Shown here: positions 7,945-16,431 of the stretch, piece after piece
Position numbering within the stretch: the first letter of the stretch is position 1
Layout: the number at the start of each line of letters is the position of its first letter
Source of the DNA: an uncultured Rubrobacteraceae bacterium
GTDB taxonomy: Bacteria; Actinomycetota; Rubrobacteria; Rubrobacterales; Rubrobacteraceae
Reading direction: 5' to 3'
DNA length: 64,000 bases
Assembly (NCBI GenBank): GCA_902806095.1
Contig: CADCVF010000057.1
Span: 19,414-83,413, forward strand
Notes under the pieces: generated by a model
Told to the model about the DNA's origin: nothing
The model's database searches: none
What the model saw: only the letters and a program-made list of their open reading frames with translations
Program-made: the position numbers and the translations under genes

Positions 7945-9561
7945 CGCTGTTCTTCGCCAGTCGCTGTAGCCTCCTGTGTGGCGGTGCACTTCGCCTTCGC
8001 TGACTTCGACTATGCCGTCGGCGATACGGTCGAGGAAGTAGCGGTCGTGCGAGACGAAGATCACTGTGCCGGGGAACCGTTCGAGTTCGGCTTCGAGGAT
8101 CTCCAGCGAGTCTATGTCGAGGTGGTTTGTCGGCTCATCGAGGACGAGGCAGTTCGGTTCTCGTAGCATGATCAGGAGCAGTTGTAGCCGGGTGCGCTCT
8201 CCTCCGCTCAGTGATGTCACAGGCGCCCTGACCTGCTCGTAGCGGAACAGGAATCGCCCGAGCAACTTCACGGCCTCGCCCTCGTACATTGGCCTGGCGT
8301 CCCTCACGAGCCCTAGCGGTGAGGCGCCGGGTGGCGGTTCGTCGTTCTGGGCGAGGTAACCGATGTCTATAGATGGGCCTGCCCAGCGCTCGCCTTCCGT
8401 CGGGGGGATGACGCCGGCGAGGAGCTTCGCGAGCACGCTCTTGCCAGCGCCGTTCGGCCCGATTATCCCGAGGCGCTCGCCGCGCGAGACGGTAAGATCT
8501 ACTCCAATGAGGACCGGAAATTCGTCGAAGGCAACACCTACGTCCTGGAGTTCGATCACCTTCCTGCCACCCCTTACCCTGCCGCGGAGCTCCAGCCCTA
8601 TCTTGCGCCGCTCCAGCACGGGGCGTTCGACCTTGTCCATGCGGTCGATCTGGCGCTGTTTGTTGCGGGCCTGCTTGATGTGACGTTCGAATACGACCAT
8701 GCTGGCCCAGAGCTTGAAGCGCCGGATCGCCTCTTCGAGTCGCGCTATCTCCTTCTGCTGCGAGACGTAGAGTTGCTGCTGTCGTTTGAGCTTGAGTTCA
8801 CGCGCCACGGTATAAGCCGAATAGTTGCCTGGCCAGGATATGATCCTCCCGTTTTCGAGCTCGGCGATCTCCTCCACCGTCTCGTCGAGCATGTAGCGGT
8901 CGTGGGAGACGATGACGACGGCACCATCGAACGTGCGGACGATCGCCTCCAAGAGCTCCCTGCGCCCGGCGTCGAGGTGGGCTTCTGGTTCGTCGAGGAG
9001 CAAGACGTTTGGACACCCCGCCAGACAGGAAGCCAGGACTGCCAGTTTGCGCTGCCCGCCGCTAAGATCCCTCATAGGACGATCGATGTCGCCGTCACCA
9101 AGACCAAGCGACCCCAGGTAGCCGCGTGACTCGCCCTCGAAGCCTGGCCCGCCGAGCTCCGTGAAGCGGCGAAAGAGCCTCTCCTGACGCTCGAGCACCC
9201 GCTGCATCCGGCGCAGGTCGGCCGTCACCCCTGGCGAGCCGAGCTGTTCCTCGCAGACTCGAAGCTCCCCCTGGAGCTCCGAGATCTCGGGCCGCGCCGC
9301 GCGTACGACCTCCATCGGCGTGCGCGCATCACCCTCGACATACTGGGGCAAAGATGCGACGCTCAGACCGCGGCGCCGGATCACCTCCCCCCCATCGACA
9401 TCCTCCGTTCCTGCGAGGATGCGAAGCACTGTGGACTTGCCAGCGCCATTTGCACCGACGAGCCCGATCCTCGCCCCCGCGTTCACGTTCATAGACAAAT
9501 CCCGCAGCACGGCCCGGCCTCCGTAGAACTTCTCTACGGAACTCAATCCGATGAGGGTCAT
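7918..9561 (-). CDS. ABC-F ATPase
   Basis: Soluble ribosome-associated ABC-F protein of 547 residues with two nucleotide-binding domains and no membrane part. Domain 1 has Walker A GANGAGKST and signature LSGGQ; domain 2 has GPNGAGKS, LSGGE and DEPTNHLD. Domain 1's Walker B/D-loop reads DEPEAHLD instead of the usual DEPTNHLD. The linker with KQARNKQRQIDRMDK is the charged helical arm that reaches the ribosome. The ATG at 9561 with GGAGGATCGC before it was preferred over an upstream ATG at 9588. Relatives rescue stalled ribosomes or give antibiotic protection; which applies is unknown. The final residues FQHAAYGS are encoded by the intergenic repeat. Confidence 0.88.
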   Translation of the reverse strand: MTLIGLSSVEKFYGGRAVLRDLSMNVNAGARIGLVGANGAGKSTVLRILAGTEDVDGGEVIRRRGLSVASLPQYVEGDARTPMEVVRAARPEISELQGELRVCEEQLGSPGVTADLRRMQRVLERQERLFRRFTELGGPGFEGESRGYLGSLGLGDGDIDRPMRDLSGGQRKLAVLASCLAGCPNVLLLDEPEAHLDAGRRELLEAIVRTFDGAVVIVSHDRYMLDETVEEIAELENGRIISWPGNYSAYTVARELKLKRQQQLYVSQQKEIARLEEAIRRFKLWASMVVFERHIKQARNKQRQIDRMDKVERPVLERRKIGLELRGRVRGGRKVIELQDVGVAFDEFPVLIGVDLTVSRGERLGIIGPNGAGKSVLAKLLAGVIPPTEGERWAGPSIDIGYLAQNDEPPPGASPLGLVRDARPMYEGEAVKLLGRFLFRYEQVRAPVTSLSGGERTRLQLLLIMLREPNCLVLDEPTNHLDIDSLEILEAELERFPGTVIFVSHDRYFLDRIADGIVEVSEGEVHRHTGGYSDWRRTAFQHAAYGS

Positions 9562-9660
9562 GCGATCCTCCACGCTTTGGCACGACATAGGTTTCTCATC
9601 GGACTAATGATGATACCCGTACGGAACCGGCGCATCCCCCATTTGGGTGATCTTCGAGAA

Positions 9661-10455
9661 CTAAGCACTCTGCACCAGACCTTCGATGTACACGGTCGCA
9701 GGACGTGTGTAGCCCTCGCCCAGAATCCGGGTGCGCATGGCATCGAGGCTTTCGCGTATTCGCCGCGCTGTCGCCGGCGGCAGCGAGGACAACTCTGTAG
9801 GTTCGTCTTCGGCCAGGACCAGCTTTCCGAGGTGACGGATTCGTTGTGGTGGAAATACTTGCCACCGCAGGTTCGTGAGAAGCTCATTGTGTAAGCCCAC
9901 GAGACCTTCTGGCGCCCCGATCCCGTAGGGCTGGCTTGCGTAAGCCTCACGTCTCAACTCCGCCTCCAGCCTCTCGTCTTCGAGCTGGACTGCTTCCTCG
10001 GAATCGACGAAGTCGCCCGTCGCCACCCTACCGCCGGGTCGAGCCACAGAGCAAAGCGCTGCGAGCGCATCTTCCGCCGTCCTCTCCTTTACGTCCAGCT
10101 CGTGGAAGAGGCCGGAGGAGTAGACGAGGTCGAAGGTTCCCGAGGCGAACGACAACCCGAAGACGTCTCCTGCGAGAATAAGGACTGGGGCTACGAATCC
10201 CGCCTCGCCAATAGAAGCTTGCGTCTCATCGACACGTTCAGCGTCCATGTCGATTGCGGTGACGCTACCGCCTTCTCCTATCCGCTGGCTGAGGCCCTCG
10301 ATCCAGAGCGGTGAGGAGCCTCCTGCGTAGAGTACGTCGAGGTCCCTGATGTTCCCGAGCAGGTCGAGCTCGCGGTCGCAGAAGGCGATGAGGTCGTCTT
10401 CGAGCTCCTCTCGCTCTCCCGGCGTCAGGGGGTCACCTTTGTATAATCTCTGCAT
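9661..10455 (-). CDS. SAM-dependent methyltransferase, class I
   Basis: Protein of 264 residues with a seven-strand methyltransferase fold: motif I VLYAGGSSPLWIEGL (a loosely matching glycine loop), acidic SAM-ribose residue in VTAIDMDAERV, and motif IV-like TFDLVYSSGLFHEL. The C-terminal 70 residues are a separate helical domain. Target unknown; such proteins methylate small molecules, lipids or rRNA. The ATG at 10455 is chosen because earlier starts would lie inside the divergent ABC-F gene. That ATG shares two bases with the ABC-F ATG on the other strand. It is sandwiched between two ABC-F genes, which hints at a ribosome or antibiotic role, only by association. Confidence 0.72.
   Translation of the reverse strand: MQRLYKGDPLTPGEREELEDDLIAFCDRELDLLGNIRDLDVLYAGGSSPLWIEGLSQRIGEGGSVTAIDMDAERVDETQASIGEAGFVAPVLILAGDVFGLSFASGTFDLVYSSGLFHELDVKERTAEDALAALCSVARPGGRVATGDFVDSEEAVQLEDERLEAELRREAYASQPYGIGAPEGLVGLHNELLTNLRWQVFPPQRIRHLGKLVLAEDEPTELSSLPPATARRIRESLDAMRTRILGEGYTRPATVYIEGLVQSA
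10442..10447 (+). promoter_or_regulatory. -10 box (TATAAT) for a leaderless ABC-F message
   Basis: A consensus TATAAT ends six bases before the ATG at 10454, so the expected transcription start coincides with the first base of the start codon. The box lies inside codons 3-5 of the divergent methyltransferase gene. No clear -35 was found. Confidence 0.6.
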
Positions 10456-12352
10456 GAAGGTAATTGTCGCAAGTGACATCGTAAAGTACCATGGTGGAGA
10501 CCTGAAGGTCCTCTCTGGCGCGACGCTCTCGGTGGAGGCCGGGGAGAAGATCGGGCTCGTCGGACGCAACGGCGCTGGGAAGACGACCCTCCTCGATATA
10601 CTGGCCGGACACTCGGAACCCGACTCGGGCTCGGTCGAGCATCCTGGCGGCGCGAAGGTCGGGATGACGGCCCAAAAACTCTACGCCGGAGAACGGGGCG
10701 CCCTCTCTCTGCAACAAGAGATCATCTCCGCCTTCGAGCCCCTGATGGCCCGCGAGAGGCAGTTGGAGGAGCTTGGTACACGTCTCTCCGAGGACCCCTC
10801 GAACGCCCTCATGGAACGATATGGCAAGTTTCAGAGCGAGTTCGAGCGGGACGGCGGCTACGAGTACCGCGCGCGGGCGGCCTCGACCATCTCTTCACTT
10901 GGGTTCGCCCCCGAGGACTGGAAGCGTCCCGTGGGCTCTTTCTCGGGCGGAGAGCAGGGCCGCATCGCCCTGGCCAGATTGCTTATGGAGGAGCCTGACC
11001 TCATCCTCCTCGACGAGCCGACCAACCACCTCGATCTGCGCGCCATAGAGTGGCTCGAGAGCTTCGTCAAGGGGGCGAGGAGCGCCGTCATCGTCGTCTC
11101 CCACGACCGCTACTTCCTCGACGCCGTCGCCGGTTCGATGCTGGAGCTCGAGGATGGCCGTTTGACCCGCTACCCAGGCAACTACAGCAAGTACGTGGCC
11201 GAGAAACGGGCCCGCGAGGAGCAACTCGCCCGCAAAGCGAAGGCCAACGCCGAACGCAGGGCGCAACTCGAACGATTCGTCGAGAAAAACAGGGCTAAGG
11301 CGAGTAAGGCCAGCCAGGCCAGGAGCAAGCAGAAGCTCCTCGACAGTATGGAGAAGATAGAGGATCCGAGGAGATCATCGAAGAACGTAAGGCTCGACCT
11401 CGGCGGGCAGACCGCGCGGGCCGGGCGCGTCGTGCTCGAGATGGAGAACGTGCGCTACGCCCACGAGGACGCCGACGAGCCGCTCCTGGAAGGCCTGGAC
11501 CTCGTTATCGAGCGCGGGGAGAGGGTTGCCTTGCTCGGTCCCAACGGGACAGGGAAGAGCACGATCATGCGCCTCGCTACAGGAGAACTCTCTCCCCAGA
11601 GAGGCATGGTCAGGCCAGGCAACAACGTAAGGCTCGCCTACCAGGACCAGCAGTTAGCCCGCCTCGACGACTCCAAGACCGTCCTTGGGGAGGCGATGGA
11701 CGCGACGGGGTTCGACGCCCCCGAGGCCCGCGACCTTCTCGGCGCCTTCCTGTTCTCCGGCGACGACGTCTTCAAGAGAGTGAGATCTCTCTCCGGCGGC
11801 GAGAGGAACCGTCTGAGCCTGGCCGAGATAGTAGTGAGCGGTGCGAACCTCCTGCTGCTCGACGAGCCTACCAACAACCTCGACATCCCTGCCCGCGAGG
11901 CCCTGGAAGATTCGCTGCTCGAGTACAGCGGCACGATGTTTTTCATCTCCCACGACCGCTACTTCCTGCGCAAGCTGGCGACCAGGGTCGTGGACCTTGA
12001 AGGCAGGAAGCTTAGGAACTACCTCGGTGGCTACGACTACTACCGTTCCCACCTCAGGCTGGACGAGGACTCGAAAGGCAGAAAGGGCCGCCAGCGCCAG
12101 CGCGTCAGGCCGGGCCAGAGCAAAGAGCAGAACATCCTTGCCACCCGCCTCGTCGCTGTAGAGGGTGAGATCGACGCCACCGAGCGCCGCGTGGCCAGCC
12201 TCGAAAAGGAGCTGGCCACCTCAGAGCTCTACTCCGACGATAAACGCTCCCGCGAAGTCTTCACCGAACACCGCCAACTGAAGAGCACACTGGACGGCTT
12301 GTACGCCGATTGGGGACAGCTACTCGAAGAAGCGGAAGAAACAGGACTTTGA
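10454..12352 (+). CDS. ABC-F ATPase, Uup/EttA-like with C-terminal coiled coil
   Basis: Soluble ABC-F protein of 632 residues. Domain 1: GRNGAGKTT, SFSGGEQGR and DEPTNHLD; domain 2: GPNGTGKST, LSGGERNR and DEPTNNLD. The interdomain arm is rich in Lys, Arg and Ala (KNRAKASKASQARSKQK), and a C-terminal 70-residue Glu/Lys-rich coiled coil after ATRLVAVEGEIDATER is typical of Uup/YdiF-type members that touch ribosome or DNA. The ATG at 10454 has no ribosome site but a perfectly placed -10 box, so translation from a leaderless mRNA is likely. It is a paralogue of the ABC-F gene at 7.9-9.6 kb. Function in translation rescue or antibiotic protection is inferred from the family. Confidence 0.9.
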   Translation: MKVIVASDIVKYHGGDLKVLSGATLSVEAGEKIGLVGRNGAGKTTLLDILAGHSEPDSGSVEHPGGAKVGMTAQKLYAGERGALSLQQEIISAFEPLMARERQLEELGTRLSEDPSNALMERYGKFQSEFERDGGYEYRARAASTISSLGFAPEDWKRPVGSFSGGEQGRIALARLLMEEPDLILLDEPTNHLDLRAIEWLESFVKGARSAVIVVSHDRYFLDAVAGSMLELEDGRLTRYPGNYSKYVAEKRAREEQLARKAKANAERRAQLERFVEKNRAKASKASQARSKQKLLDSMEKIEDPRRSSKNVRLDLGGQTARAGRVVLEMENVRYAHEDADEPLLEGLDLVIERGERVALLGPNGTGKSTIMRLATGELSPQRGMVRPGNNVRLAYQDQQLARLDDSKTVLGEAMDATGFDAPEARDLLGAFLFSGDDVFKRVRSLSGGERNRLSLAEIVVSGANLLLLDEPTNNLDIPAREALEDSLLEYSGTMFFISHDRYFLRKLATRVVDLEGRKLRNYLGGYDYYRSHLRLDEDSKGRKGRQRQRVRPGQSKEQNILATRLVAVEGEIDATERRVASLEKELATSELYSDDKRSREVFTEHRQLKSTLDGLYADWGQLLEEAEETGL

Positions 12353-12492
12353 AGGCTTCAGGCAACAAGCTTTCCGCAGCCTACCTTCACCAGGCTCTCT
12401 AATCTCAGAGCAGAATCTCACGTTTCCTCGGACGTGTACGAACGTTTCTGGATACCAGAGTCTGGTAGCAAAACGCCTGGAACCTGCAAGAG

Positions 12493-12566
12493 TCGGGACG
12501 AGAGGATTTGAACCTCCGACCTCCTCGTCCCGAACGAGGCGCGCTACCAGGCTGCGCTACGTCCCG
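12493..12566 (-). tRNA. tRNA-Pro (anticodon CGG)
   Basis: Cloverleaf by eye: acceptor CGGGACG/CGTCCCG, D arm GCGC/GCGC, anticodon stem CCTCG/CGAGG with loop TTCGGGA giving CGG, T arm GGAGG-TTCAAAT-CCTCT, discriminator A. CCA is not encoded. Reads CCG proline codons. The 140 bases between the ABC-F stop and this gene hold nothing else I can name. Confidence 0.95.
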
Positions 12567-12614
12567 ACTGTGAGGCTGATTGTATCAGCTAGGTAATAGG
12601 TTTCAGGCTGATGC

Positions 12615-13685
12615 CTAGACAGCGATGAAAGCCGTATCGCGACCGGCGTAGAGTTCGAGAGCGCTGGCTATGGCTTCGGCGACGGTTGCGGGATAGTAGG
12701 GGTCGGAGGCGAGGTCTAGTTCTTCGGCGTTGGTAAGGTGCAGGGGCTCGAGGATTATGGCCGGGATGTTCGTCTCGCGCAGGATCTCGAAAGATCTACC
12801 GAACTCCCCGATATCGCGGGTACCTAAAGTCTGGCTGATGCACCGCTGCAGATAGGCGGCAGCCATCCTGCCCCTGTGCGACTCATAGCCGAGCCGCCCG
12901 AAGTAGAAGGAAGCTGTGCCGCAGGCGGTCGGGGTCGGGTGGGAAGCGTGGTGGACGGAGACGACCATCTTCGCCCCCGAGGAGTTGGCGAGGAAGGCTC
13001 TGTCGGCCGCCGAGACCTCCTCGTCACCGCTCCTGGTCAAGAGGACTTCTCTAGCAGGCAGGATCTGGGCCAGCTCCTGGGCGACGGCGAGGTTCAAGTC
13101 TGCCTCGGAGAGCCCGACCGGGCTCTCGTACCCTGTTTCCCTGCCGCCGTGGGCGGCGTCAACGACTATGGACCCGGAGAAGAGATCATCGGTGAAGTAC
13201 CCTCCGCTCTTGTCCGGGAGCTGGTGGGTTCCGAGGGATTGTGCGGCGAAGGTGTTCAAAACCTTGAAGACCGTGGCATCGACCACCCCGTCGTCCTGCA
13301 GGCCTGCGTTCCTCTGGAAGTCGCGAACGGCCCTGACGGTACGTGGGTCGAACAGGCCGTTGACGGCGCCGGGGTCGAACCCAAGGTCGTCGAGCATCTG
13401 CTGGAGTTCGACGACGTCAGCGCCTCTAAAGGGCGGCTGCCTGAGGTATAGCAGGCGTCCTCCTGGCCTGTAGCCGGCCTCCACGATCTCGCGCCAGCTG
13501 ATAGGCCCGACGAGCCCATCAGCGAGGAGCCCAAGTTGCTGCTGGAAGGCCCTAACAGCGAGCTCTGTCCTCTCCCTGAAGACGCCGTCTATGCCCCTGT
13601 TTCCCAGGTCAAAGCCAAGAGCCTGCAGGCGGGTCTGGAGGTCGACGACCTCACGCCCCCTGTCTCCCCTACGCAGCGTACGCAC
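12615..13685 (-). CDS. N-acetylmuramoyl-L-alanine amidase, CwlM-like, two PG-binding domains
   Basis: Predicted Zn amidase of 356 residues. Two PG_binding_1 repeats fill residues 1-145 (motifs DLQTRLQALGFDLG and ELQQMLDDLGFDPG), followed by an Amidase_3 domain. Candidate zinc and catalytic residues are present: His in VVDAAHGG, Glu in SEADLNLAV, His in VSVHHASH and Glu in ILEPLHLTN. Domain order and the neighbourhood (groES and trxA just upstream) match mycobacterial CwlM, which is cytosolic and regulates peptidoglycan precursor synthesis instead of cutting wall. As in CwlM there is no signal peptide here: the protein starts MRTLRRGDRGREV. So a regulatory role in MurA control is possible (inference). 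Confidence 0.82.
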   Translation of the reverse strand: MRTLRRGDRGREVVDLQTRLQALGFDLGNRGIDGVFRERTELAVRAFQQQLGLLADGLVGPISWREIVEAGYRPGGRLLYLRQPPFRGADVVELQQMLDDLGFDPGAVNGLFDPRTVRAVRDFQRNAGLQDDGVVDATVFKVLNTFAAQSLGTHQLPDKSGGYFTDDLFSGSIVVDAAHGGRETGYESPVGLSEADLNLAVAQELAQILPAREVLLTRSGDEEVSAADRAFLANSSGAKMVVSVHHASHPTPTACGTASFYFGRLGYESHRGRMAAAYLQRCISQTLGTRDIGEFGRSFEILRETNIPAIILEPLHLTNAEELDLASDPYYPATVAEAIASALELYAGRDTAFIAV

Positions 13686-13740
13686 GTACCCGACCGGTCT
13701 CCCCTCTTTCCTCGCTCAGTCTTCGAGCCGGCCAACGCGT

Positions 13741-13773
13741 GAGCGCCGGGTCCCGTGAGGATGCCCGGCGCTC
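13741..13773 (-). terminator. GC hairpin after groES
   Basis: GAGCGCCGGG pairs with CCCGGCGCTC around a 13-base loop, between the groES stop and the amidase start. No T-run follows, so termination may be partial or Rho-assisted; it probably separates the groES message from the amidase. Confidence 0.5.
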
Positions 13774-13799
13774 CGGAGAGCAGACTCTTGCTCTTTCCC

Positions 13800-14069
13800 C
13801 TAGCTCTCGACTATCCCCAGGATGTCGTCAGCGTCGAGGATCATATAGTCCTCTCCGTCGAGGCTGATCTCGGTGCCCGAGTACTTGGCGAAGACGATGA
13901 CGTCGCCCTCGCTGACCTTGACCCCGTTCTCGAACTGGCCGACGGCGACGACCTCGGCCGTCTGCGGCTTCTCCTTGGCCGTGTCAGGCAGGACTATCCC
14001 CGAGGCTGTCGTCTCCTCGCGCTCGACGATCTGGACGAGCGCCCGCTCTCCCAAAGGCTTGAACTTCAT
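13800..14069 (-). CDS. groS: Co-chaperonin GroES
   Basis: GroES of 89 residues, the heptameric lid that works with GroEL in protein folding. It begins [16 protein letters not shown] and has the mobile-loop region [16 protein letters not shown] and the dome/roof block [14 protein letters not shown], then [19 protein letters not shown] precedes the ATG. No groEL follows: the downstream gene is an amidase, so the chaperonin partner must be elsewhere. A clear promoter lies in front of it and no CIRCE (HrcA) element was seen in its 80-base leader, so regulation by HrcA is not supported by this sequence. Confidence 0.95.
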   Translation of the reverse strand: MKFKPLGERALVQIVEREETTASGIVLPDTAKEKPQTAEVVAVGQFENGVKVSEGDVIVFAKYSGTEISLDGEDYMILDADDILGIVES

Positions 14070-14158
14070 TTCCCTTACCTCCTCGTAACTTCGGACTTAC
14101 TACGACGCCCCGCGCGACGTCCGGGCGTACCCGGCTCCACGGGACTTATGCGCCAGAG

Positions 14159-14187
14159 ATTGTAACCGCGAGTGTTGCTCCTCGCAA
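14159..14187 (-). promoter_or_regulatory. Promoter of groES
   Basis: On the minus strand TTGCGA (14187-14182) and TACAAT (14164-14159) are separated by exactly 17 bases. Transcription would start near 14152, giving a leader of about 80 bases. The -35 box abuts the trxA stop codon. Confidence 0.65.
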
Positions 14188-14499
14188 TTACAGGCCAAGC
14201 TGTGCCGATAGCTGGTTCTTCGGCAGGGCTCCTATCGCCTGCTGGGTGACCTGTCCCTCCTCGAAACGGGCGATGGTCGGAATGCTCGAGATGCTGTAGT
14301 TCATCGCTGCCTGAGGGTTGTCGTCTACGTTGACCTTGACGAAAGTGACGTCCTGGCGCGACTCGGACATCTCTTCGAGGATCGGGGAGACCCGCCGGCA
14401 AGGCACGCACCACGGCGCCCAGAAATCTACTATGACGGGCCTCTCCGATCGCAGAACGTCGCTCTCGAAAGTCGCGTCCGTTACTTCGGCTACTGCCAT
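14188..14499 (-). CDS. trxA: Thioredoxin
   Basis: Small redox protein of 103 residues that reduces cytosolic disulfides. It has the active site WAPWCVPCRR (CVPC instead of the more common CGPC), the Asp of VIVDFWAPW and the cis-proline loop SSIPTIARF. The ATG at 14499 follows GGAGG by nine bases; the frame extends upstream to 14544 but that part lacks homology. The middle proline in WCVPC is retained while the glycine is replaced by valine, which may shift redox potential (inference). It is upstream of groES on the same strand, although groES has its own promoter. Confidence 0.93.
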   Translation of the reverse strand: MAVAEVTDATFESDVLRSERPVIVDFWAPWCVPCRRVSPILEEMSESRQDVTFVKVNVDDNPQAAMNYSISSIPTIARFEEGQVTQQAIGALPKNQLSAQLGL

Positions 14500-14586
14500 T
14501 ATCTCGAACCTCCGTACTCTCTGGAAGTGATCTCCGCCGAACATTCTAGCACGAGAGCGGGGTCTTCTCGGGACCCTGAAAGTACT

Positions 14587-15546
14587 CTAGGTCCTGCTCT
14601 CCTCGAGGCTTTGTGAGAAAACCTCGACCTTCACGGAGTCGGCCAGCTCTTCGGCCCTGCGAGCCTCGAAGAGCCCTGCGCCGAGTGTCTCGGCGTTGGC
14701 GGCGGCGCATCCCGCGGCGAGACGAACGGCTTCTGACGGCGCGAGGTTACGGTGCAGCAGACCGGCGAGGAGCCCAGCGAGGTACGCATCGCCGCTCCCT
14801 ACCGTCGAGACGGCCTCGACCCTTGGCGCACGCGCCGAGACGGTGCCGTTATCGGTGCTCAGGTAGGAGAGGCCCTCGGACGATGTGATACAGGCGTTCG
14901 CGGCCCCGAGTTCGACGATCCTGGAGAGGCCGAGTGGAAAATCCCCGTCCTCGATAAAATCGAAGCCGACGACGCTCTCGGCCTCGTGCTGGTTCGGGCT
15001 TACGAGCGAGGGGTTAGCCTTGAGCGCAGCCCTTAGCACGGATGACGGTGAGTCCACCACCGTGTAGATTCCACGCTCCCTCGCGCGCCGTACCAGACCA
15101 ACGAGGAAGGTCTCGTCCAGGTTCGGCGGCACGCTGCCGGCGAAGACGACGGCCGTGGCATACTCCATCAGGTACTCCAGGCGCCTCGAGAACTCCTTGG
15201 TCTCGCCGAGGGTTACTTCGGGGCCGTACTCGTTGATCTCGGTCTGCGTCCCCGCCATCGGGTCGACGATGGCCGTCGAGGTGCGCGAGTATCCCTCTAT
15301 CTCGACGAGGTCGAACGGGATGGCCGCCTCGGAGAGGCCGTCGCGGATAGCGTCGCCGTTGCGCCCGCCGGCGAACCCGGCAGCAAGGACGGGCACGTCC
15401 AGGGTCCTTAGGGACCGGGCCACGTTGACGCCCTTTCCGCCGGCCAGCGTCATGCTCTCAGGCGCCCTGTGCCTGTGGCCGAGCGTCAGGCTGGGAACGA
15501 CCAGCGTCCTGGCAACGGCAGCGTTGAGGGTGACGGTCAATATCAT
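14587..15546 (-). CDS. 1-phosphofructokinase/tagatose-6-phosphate kinase-type PfkB protein
   Basis: Hexose-phosphate kinase of 319 residues (FruK/LacC subgroup of PfkB). The N-terminus MILTVTLNAAVARTLVV, the AGGKGVNVARSLRTL block, the acceptor-site segment AGSVPPNLDE and the C-terminal STVGSGDAYLAGLLAG (catalytic Asp in GSGDA) are characteristic; where most members have TLNPA(I/L)D this one has TLNAAVA, so the usual substrate-contacting Asp is absent. No PTS or sugar regulator genes are adjacent, so the substrate is uncertain. It starts at an ATG with GGGAG before it and follows a possible small cysteine-rich protein gene by about 20 bases. Confidence 0.8.
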   Translation of the reverse strand: MILTVTLNAAVARTLVVPSLTLGHRHRAPESMTLAGGKGVNVARSLRTLDVPVLAAGFAGGRNGDAIRDGLSEAAIPFDLVEIEGYSRTSTAIVDPMAGTQTEINEYGPEVTLGETKEFSRRLEYLMEYATAVVFAGSVPPNLDETFLVGLVRRARERGIYTVVDSPSSVLRAALKANPSLVSPNQHEAESVVGFDFIEDGDFPLGLSRIVELGAANACITSSEGLSYLSTDNGTVSARAPRVEAVSTVGSGDAYLAGLLAGLLHRNLAPSEAVRLAAGCAAANAETLGAGLFEARRAEELADSVKVEVFSQSLEESRT

Positions 15547-15565
15547 GCCTCTCCCTACTTACCTC

Positions 15566-15751
15566 CTACTCTAAAATCCCCTCAACGGTATACCACACCA
15601 GCTGCCCGAGCGAGGCCTTTTCGCAACCCTTCTTCGCGACGACCTCGCCGAGCCTGGTTCCCGCCCTGGCCGAGCCAGGCAGACCCTCTACCAGGTCGAT
15701 GTCGCGTGACGAAGTGGCTTGCGATCCGCACTTTCGACATTTCGAACACAG
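15566..15751 (-). CDS. Possible small cysteine-rich protein without a canonical start
   Basis: In the 305-base stretch between the PfkB gene and the TlpA-like gene, the minus strand has a 61-codon frame that reads like a real protein: a CSKCRKCG cluster at the N-terminus, then DIDLVEGLPGSARAGTRLGE, then KKGCEKASLGQLVWYTVE and a TAG stop at 15566. No ATG, GTG or TTG occurs before the cysteine cluster in frame; the CTG at 15751 is the most natural codon, and ATA lies two codons upstream. It could be a zinc-ribbon protein with a rare start, a decayed gene or a sequence error. It lies just upstream of the PfkB start on the same strand. The rest of the gap shows only a possible TACAAT box at 15805-15810. 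Confidence 0.35.
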   Translation of the reverse strand: MCSKCRKCGSQATSSRDIDLVEGLPGSARAGTRLGEVVAKKGCEKASLGQLVWYTVEGILE

Positions 15752-15851
15752 GACTATAGAGGCTGCGATGATTCCGGCTCTACGACAAGGGACGTGGTAG
15801 CGGATACAATCTTTGTGTCGTGTGCCTCTTCAGACCTGGTTCGGAGGATTC

Positions 15852-16400
15852 GTGAAACGCCTGGCCATCGTCTTCTTCGTCGTGTTGGCCGCTGCGTTGT
15901 TCTACCGTTCCTTCGGCAGCGCCGAGACCGGCACAGGCTCGCTCACGCTGCCCCAGCCAGCCCCGAACGTGGGTGACCGTGCCCCCGGATTCGGGGTGGT
16001 GAGCGTGGACGGCCTCGACTTCGAGCTCTCGGACCAAGGCGTCTACGTGCTCGCTTTCTGGAGCACCCTGAACAAGTCATCCAACCAAGCGGCTCCCGGT
16101 TTCGAGGACCTTGCCAGGAGGTATGAGGACGATGGAGCCTCCTTCGCTGTCGTCTACGTCAACAGTGCCCCTGGCGACGACAACCTCCCCTACACGATGC
16201 TCCTCGACTCGACAGGAGAGCTGGTCTCCAGGTACAACGTCAAGAGGGTGCCCAGACTTTTCGTGATCGAGGACGGTACGGTAGTGTACGCTCTGGACTA
16301 CTACTACGAAGGCTACGAAAAGAGCCTCAGGGTGGCCATCGACGAGGCGCTCTCGAAAGAGCCTGAGCAGGGCCGCCAAAGCGCGCTCCACGAACAGTAG
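15852..16400 (+). CDS. Membrane-anchored TlpA/redoxin-like protein lacking the CxxC motif
   Basis: Predicted extracytoplasmic thioredoxin-fold protein of 182 residues. An N-terminal anchor, KRLAIVFFVVLAAALFY, is followed by the redoxin entry DRAPGFGVVSVDG, the strand VYVLAFWSTL and the cis-proline loop VKRVPRLFVIEDG. The position where TlpA/ResA have WCxPC reads STLNKSSNQAAP, with no cysteine anywhere in the mature domain. So it cannot do thiol redox chemistry as such and may be a binding or scaffold variant. GTG at 15852 with GGAGGATTC in front was preferred over TTG 15813. A 32-residue membrane protein gene follows 31 bases later. Confidence 0.78.
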   Translation: MKRLAIVFFVVLAAALFYRSFGSAETGTGSLTLPQPAPNVGDRAPGFGVVSVDGLDFELSDQGVYVLAFWSTLNKSSNQAAPGFEDLARRYEDDGASFAVVYVNSAPGDDNLPYTMLLDSTGELVSRYNVKRVPRLFVIEDGTVVYALDYYYEGYEKSLRVAIDEALSKEPEQGRQSALHEQ

Positions 16401-16431
16401 AGAACCAATCCCGAGCACGCGGAAGGAGAAG

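Noticed and set aside
14070..14160. CIRCE/HrcA operator upstream of groES
   Set aside because: The TTAGCACTC-N9-GAGTGCTAA pattern is not present in the leader.
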